DNA of 16,277 bases. Origin: Clostridia bacterium. GTDB taxonomy: Bacteria; Bacillota; Peptococcia; DRI-13; DTU073. Positions within the stretch are counted from its first letter, which is position 1. Each line of letters starts with the position of its first letter. The stretch covers positions 1-16,277 of the forward strand of contig JAQVYD010000014.1 of assembly GCA_028709105.1 (NCBI GenBank), in the 5' to 3' direction. The notes below the pieces were generated by a model. It saw only the letters and a list, made by a program, of their open reading frames with translations. It did not search any database and was not told the origin of the DNA. Below, one piece after another: positions 12,762-16,277 of this stretch. Both the position numbers and the translations under genes were made by a program.

Positions 12762-13847
12762 ATGAAAAGAAGGTTGTGTCTTTTTTTAGCAGTTCTTATG
12801 TCCATGTCTCTTGTCTTAACGGGTTGTGGCCCAAAGAGTGAGTCTCCGGCAAAAAACAAAGTTGGTTTTGTCTATGTGGGGCCTATTGGTGATGGTGGGT
12901 GGTCATATGCTCACAATGAAGGGCGCTTATATCTGGAGGAAAAACTTAATGTCCCCACGATCTATAAGGAGTCTGTGCCTGAAGAGGCGGAGTGTGAAAA
13001 GGTTATTTACGATATGATTGATGAAGGCTGTAATATTATCTTTGCCACAAGCTTTGGTTTTATGGATTGGGTGGAGAAGGCTGCGAAGAATCATCCCGAG
13101 GTTACTTTCTTACATTGTTCGGGATATAAAACTCACGAAAATATGGGGGCTTATTTTGGCAGAATATATCAGCCCAGATACCTTTCGGGGATAGTGGCCG
13201 GGCTGAAAACGGAAACAAATAAGATTGGTTATGTCGCTGCACATAGTATTCCCGAGGTTCTTAGGGGGATTAATGCTTTTACTTTGGGGGTTCGTTCTGT
13301 TAATCCCGAAGCTACGGTAAGTGTGAAATGGACGAAAACGTGGTATGATCCCGCTAAAGAAAAAGAGGCGGCCAAAGCCTTATTGGCGGAGGGCTGTGAT
13401 GTTATTGCCCAGCACCAAGATACGGCCGGACCACAACAGGCTGCGGAAGAAGCCGGGAAGTGGTCTATTGGGTATAATACGGATATGGCCGCGGTTGCTC
13501 CTAAAGCCTATATGACCGCTCCTGTTTGGAATTGGGGCCCTTATTATGTGGCCCAAGTACAAGCGGTTATGGACGGTACTTGGAAAGCCGAAAATTATTG
13601 GGGAGGCTTAGAAGACGGTATTGTTAGTTTAGCACCTCTTACCGGGAATGCACCGGCCGGAGCTCAGGAAGCTGTGAAAAAGGCTGAAGCCGATCTTCTT
13701 TCCGGTAAAAATAAAGTCTTTACCGGACCCCTGAAGGATAATACCGGTGAGCTGAGGGTAGCGGAGGGCGTTACACTTACCGACCAACAATTGACTAGTA
13801 TTGACTTTAACTGGTTGGTAGAAGGAGTTATTGGCACAGTAGAATAA
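12762..13847 (+). CDS. BMP family ABC transporter substrate-binding lipoprotein
   Basis: A 361-residue solute-binding lipoprotein of the BMP/PnrA/Med family, whose known members bind purine nucleosides or related ligands. SD GGGGGAGG (12747-12754) lies 7 nt before the ATG. The signal peptide has KRR at 2-4, a hydrophobic core and the lipobox LTGC with lipidated C22. KVGFVYVGPIGDGGWSYAH (33-51) is the first strand and ligand-contact region typical of the family. FATSFGFMDWVEKAAKNHPE and YFGRIYQPRYLSGIVAG are further family motifs. Tryptophan-rich APVWNWGPYY lies near 247-256. The neighbours xpt, ATPase and permease point to a purine base or nucleoside ligand, but ligand identity is inference. 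Confidence 0.92.
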   Translation: MKRRLCLFLAVLMSMSLVLTGCGPKSESPAKNKVGFVYVGPIGDGGWSYAHNEGRLYLEEKLNVPTIYKESVPEEAECEKVIYDMIDEGCNIIFATSFGFMDWVEKAAKNHPEVTFLHCSGYKTHENMGAYFGRIYQPRYLSGIVAGLKTETNKIGYVAAHSIPEVLRGINAFTLGVRSVNPEATVSVKWTKTWYDPAKEKEAAKALLAEGCDVIAQHQDTAGPQQAAEEAGKWSIGYNTDMAAVAPKAYMTAPVWNWGPYYVAQVQAVMDGTWKAENYWGGLEDGIVSLAPLTGNAPAGAQEAVKKAEADLLSGKNKVFTGPLKDNTGELRVAEGVTLTDQQLTSIDFNWLVEGVIGTVE

Positions 13848-13875
13848 GCGATATAACTAGATGAGGGCAGAAATA

Positions 13876-15396
13876 ATGGAATTTATTTCGATGGAAGGTA
13901 TTACTAAAATTTTCGGGAGTGTCATTGCCAATCGGAACGTAGATTTTCAAGTAAATTTTGGTGAAATCCATGCTTTGTTAGGAGAAAACGGAGCAGGGAA
14001 AAGCACTCTTGTCAATATGCTGTCAGGGATTTATACCCCTGACAGCGGTTCTATTTTTATACGCGGAAAAGAAGTCAAGCTTGCTTCGCCACGGGTAGCC
14101 ATAGATGCGGGTGTTGGCATGATCCATCAGCATTTTAAACTGGTTGAGGTGATGACGGCCCAAGAGAATATTGTGCTAGGGCAAAAAGGTCGTAGTTTCT
14201 TACGTTCGGAGGCTTTAACGCAAAAAATCAAAGAGCTTTCAGACCGTTTTCAGTTAGGGGTGGAGCTCGGTAAAAAGGTTTATGAGATGTCTGTAGGTGA
14301 AAAGCAGACCTTGGAGATTTTGAAGGTACTGTATCGAGGTGCGAATATCTTGATTTTGGATGAACCTACCGCCGTTTTAACGCCCCAGGAAACAGAAAAA
14401 CTCTTTCAAATTATGCGGAGAATGAAGGACGAAGGTTGTGCCGTTATTTTTATTACGCATAAAATGAATGAAGTTCTGACCATCTCCGATCGTCTTACTG
14501 TACTAAGAAAAGGGGAAAAGGTCAAAACCTTGGAAACTAAAAATACCAATACTCGGGAATTGGCTGAACTAATGGTCGGACACCCTGTGAATCTGTCCAT
14601 CAACAGAGCGGCGACAAATAAAGGTGAAATCTTGCTGGAAGTAAAAGATTTAACTTGTGTCAACGAAGAAAAAGTGGAAGTATTAAAGGGTTTAAATTTT
14701 ACACTTAGCTCCGGGGAAATTTTAGGAGTAGCCGGAATCGCCGGTAGTGGGCAGAAGGAGTTATGTGAAGCCATTGCCGGGCTTTATCCCATCAAAAAAG
14801 GCGAAATTTTTTTTGAAAGCGTAAATTTAGTGGGGTTAACCCCACGGAAGATTATTGTTAAAGGAATCAGTATGAGCTTTGTCCCTGAAGACCGTTTGGG
14901 CATGGGCTTGGTAGCCTCTATGGATATGGTGGATAATATTATTCTCAAGGACTACCAAAACCAAAAGGGGCTTTTAATTAACAGAAAACCGGCTGCCGCA
15001 AAGGCAGTTAACATAATTAAAAAACTAGAGATCAGCACTCCCGGTATCCATCATCCGATTAAAGAATTATCAGGAGGAAATATTCAGAAGGTGTTGCTGG
15101 GAAGAGAATTAGACTCTCATCCGAAACTTTTGATTACGGCTTATCCTGTGCGTGGGTTAGATATTAATGTTAGTTATAAAATCTATGATTTAATTAATGA
15201 AGAGAAAAAGAAGGGTGTGGCGATCCTTTTTGTCGGGGAGGATCTAGATGTTTTACTTGAACTTTGTGACAGAATCATGGTGCTCTGCCACGGAGAAATC
15301 ACCGGTATTGTGGAGGCGAGGGAGACAACTAAAGAAGACCTAGGATTATTAATGGCAGGAGAAAAACATGGAAGCTTAGGGGGGCACGACAGATGA
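13876..15396 (+). CDS. ABC transporter ATP-binding protein, two NBDs (BMP/nucleoside-type importer)
   Basis: A 506-residue double ATPase of the RbsA/NupO type that powers the importer. I chose the ATG at 13876 because GAGGG (13864-13868) lies 7 nt before it; the in-frame ATG at 13861 has no SD. NBD1 is complete: Walker A GENGAGKST (36-44), Q85, signature MSVGEKQ (138-144), Walker B ILILDEP (158-164), H195. NBD2 is degenerate: P-loop GIAGSGQKE (287-295), intact signature LSGGN (398-402), but Walker B LLITAYPVRGLD (418-429) lacks the D-E pair and the H-loop is GEDLD (454-458). NupO-like proteins commonly have such a second domain, so ATP hydrolysis likely occurs at one site. Its stop overlaps the permease start. 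Confidence 0.93.
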   Translation: MEFISMEGITKIFGSVIANRNVDFQVNFGEIHALLGENGAGKSTLVNMLSGIYTPDSGSIFIRGKEVKLASPRVAIDAGVGMIHQHFKLVEVMTAQENIVLGQKGRSFLRSEALTQKIKELSDRFQLGVELGKKVYEMSVGEKQTLEILKVLYRGANILILDEPTAVLTPQETEKLFQIMRRMKDEGCAVIFITHKMNEVLTISDRLTVLRKGEKVKTLETKNTNTRELAELMVGHPVNLSINRAATNKGEILLEVKDLTCVNEEKVEVLKGLNFTLSSGEILGVAGIAGSGQKELCEAIAGLYPIKKGEIFFESVNLVGLTPRKIIVKGISMSFVPEDRLGMGLVASMDMVDNIILKDYQNQKGLLINRKPAAAKAVNIIKKLEISTPGIHHPIKELSGGNIQKVLLGRELDSHPKLLITAYPVRGLDINVSYKIYDLINEEKKKGVAILFVGEDLDVLLELCDRIMVLCHGEITGIVEARETTKEDLGLLMAGEKHGSLGGHDR

Positions 15397-16277
15397 TGAG
15401 GATGGTTAAAAGAAGCAAAATGCCCAGAAGTAAAAGCACCGGGATCAGATTGTTGGCTATTTTTCTGGCCTTGTTTACTTCCGCCATCCTGATTACAGCC
15501 TTATCTCTTCATCCCCTTGAGGTATATCTGGCTTTATTTAAAGGGGCTTTCGGTTCCGCGTATAGAATTCGCGAAGTAGCCGTTAAAGCAACAGCGTTAA
15601 CGATTACTTCGCTGGGAATTGCCATTGCCTTCAAAATGCAGTTTTGGAATATCGGCGGAGAAGGTCAAATCTGTATGGGGGCCTTTTTCGCTAGTTTCGT
15701 CGCTCTTAACTATCCGGAACTGCCGAGGCCTCTGCTTTTAACCTTGATGATCTGTGCAGGCATGTTGGGGGGAGGTTTATGGGCTTTAATTCCGGCTTAT
15801 TTAAAAGCGAAATGGAAAACAAATGAGACGATTATTACCCTGATGATGAACTATGTTGCCTTAAAATGGTTGATGTATCTGCAGTTTGGCCCTTGGAAAG
15901 ACCCTCAAGCCTTAGGTTTTCCTAAAATCCCCAATTTTTCTCTTAATGCTATTTTGCCTAAAGTCTGGGGGGTGCATCTCGGTTGGATTTTTGCTTTGCT
16001 TTTAGTTATTCTGGTAAGTATTTTCTTAAACCACTCTAAAAAAGGTTATGAGATTGCTGTCCTGGGGGAAAGCGAAAATACCGCCCTTTATGCCGGGATT
16101 AATATCTCCAAAACAATTGTGACGGCAATTTTTATCAGTGGGGCTCTTTGCGGCTTAACAGGGATGATTCAGGCTTCTGCCGTGAACAATACCCTTTCCA
16201 TGGAAATTTCGGGCGGAATTGGTTTTACGGCGATTATTACGACATGGCTGGCTTCTTTAAAGCCACCCCTCATTCTT
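15393..16277 (+). CDS. ABC transporter permease (BPD_transp_2 family), 5' part
   Basis: The frame is open from 15393 to the window edge (295 residues, no stop). ATG ATG at 15393 and 15396 overlap the TGA of the ATPase gene (15394-15396), a classical coupled ATGA junction; AGGGGGG (15378-15384) is the SD. A basic N terminus (KRSKMPRSK) precedes multiple membrane segments. Motifs MQFWNIGGEGQICMGAF (residues about 79-95) and KWKTNETIITLMMNYVA are typical of YufP/NupP-like permeases, as is GYEIAVLGESENTALYAGI near the cytoplasmic loop. These transporters usually have two permeases, so a second would be expected just beyond the window. Truncation is due to the window end only. Confidence 0.92.
   Translation, partial: MMRMVKRSKMPRSKSTGIRLLAIFLALFTSAILITALSLHPLEVYLALFKGAFGSAYRIREVAVKATALTITSLGIAIAFKMQFWNIGGEGQICMGAFFASFVALNYPELPRPLLLTLMICAGMLGGGLWALIPAYLKAKWKTNETIITLMMNYVALKWLMYLQFGPWKDPQALGFPKIPNFSLNAILPKVWGVHLGWIFALLLVILVSIFLNHSKKGYEIAVLGESENTALYAGINISKTIVTAIFISGALCGLTGMIQASAVNNTLSMEISGGIGFTAIITTWLASLKPPLIL

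Noticed and set aside
1..16277. CRISPR arrays, transposases, attachment sites, defence islands
   Set aside because: No spaced direct repeats, no transposase-like protein and no known defence domain were seen on either strand.

Overview
The window reads as the origin-proximal chromosome of an anaerobic, spore-forming Firmicute, most likely class Clostridia (Peptococcaceae-like). Evidence: the rsmG-noc-soj-spo0J order that flanks oriC in Firmicutes; a sporulation-type gene (YyaC/DUF1256); a four-gene NAD(P)-linked [FeFe] hydrogenase operon; moderately AT-rich codon use; and strong Shine-Dalgarno sequences. Genus-level placement is not possible from the sequence alone.

Layout. (1) 1-3051: 3' end of rsmG, then noc, soj/parA and spo0J/parB, the chromosome segregation and nucleoid-occlusion block. 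The 200-bp noc-soj spacer carries a parS-like core inside a 36-bp palindrome, a second parS-like site and an AT-rich hairpin. (2) 3052-7990: a 354-bp regulatory spacer (weak terminator, sigma-A-type promoter, possible Rex operators, leader hairpin), then hndA-hndB-hndC-hndD for a tetrameric electron-bifurcating-type [FeFe] hydrogenase, closed by a strong intrinsic terminator. (3) 8079-10252: a DUF4446 membrane protein, a membrane-anchored M23 (LytM) peptidase and a bactofilin, a likely envelope-morphogenesis group. (4) 10232-10936: yyaC on the minus strand, converging on the bactofilin gene, with a divergent intergenic region holding back-to-back sporulation-type promoter matches. (5) 10937-11995: a YkvI-family membrane protein. 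(6) 12058-16277: a promoter followed by xpt, a BMP-family lipoprotein, a double-NBD ABC ATPase and the first permease (cut by the window end), which reads as a purine or nucleoside uptake and salvage operon.

How it fits together. Noc and Spo0J are paralogues whose specificity residues differ in the way known for the family: Noc has Q/K/K/R at the four recognised positions, Spo0J has R/M/N/G. The hydrogenase operon has its own promoter and terminator and seems to sit inside an otherwise conserved parB / DUF4446 / M23 / bactofilin / yyaC neighbourhood. The hydrogenase should couple NADH and reduced ferredoxin to H2; its maturases are not in the window. I found no CRISPR array, transposase, tRNA, rRNA or convincing defence system. 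The most interesting signals are regulatory: the palindromic parS variant, redox-type operator matches at hnd, and the sporulation promoter pair. A variant H-cluster L1 motif in HndD is also notable.
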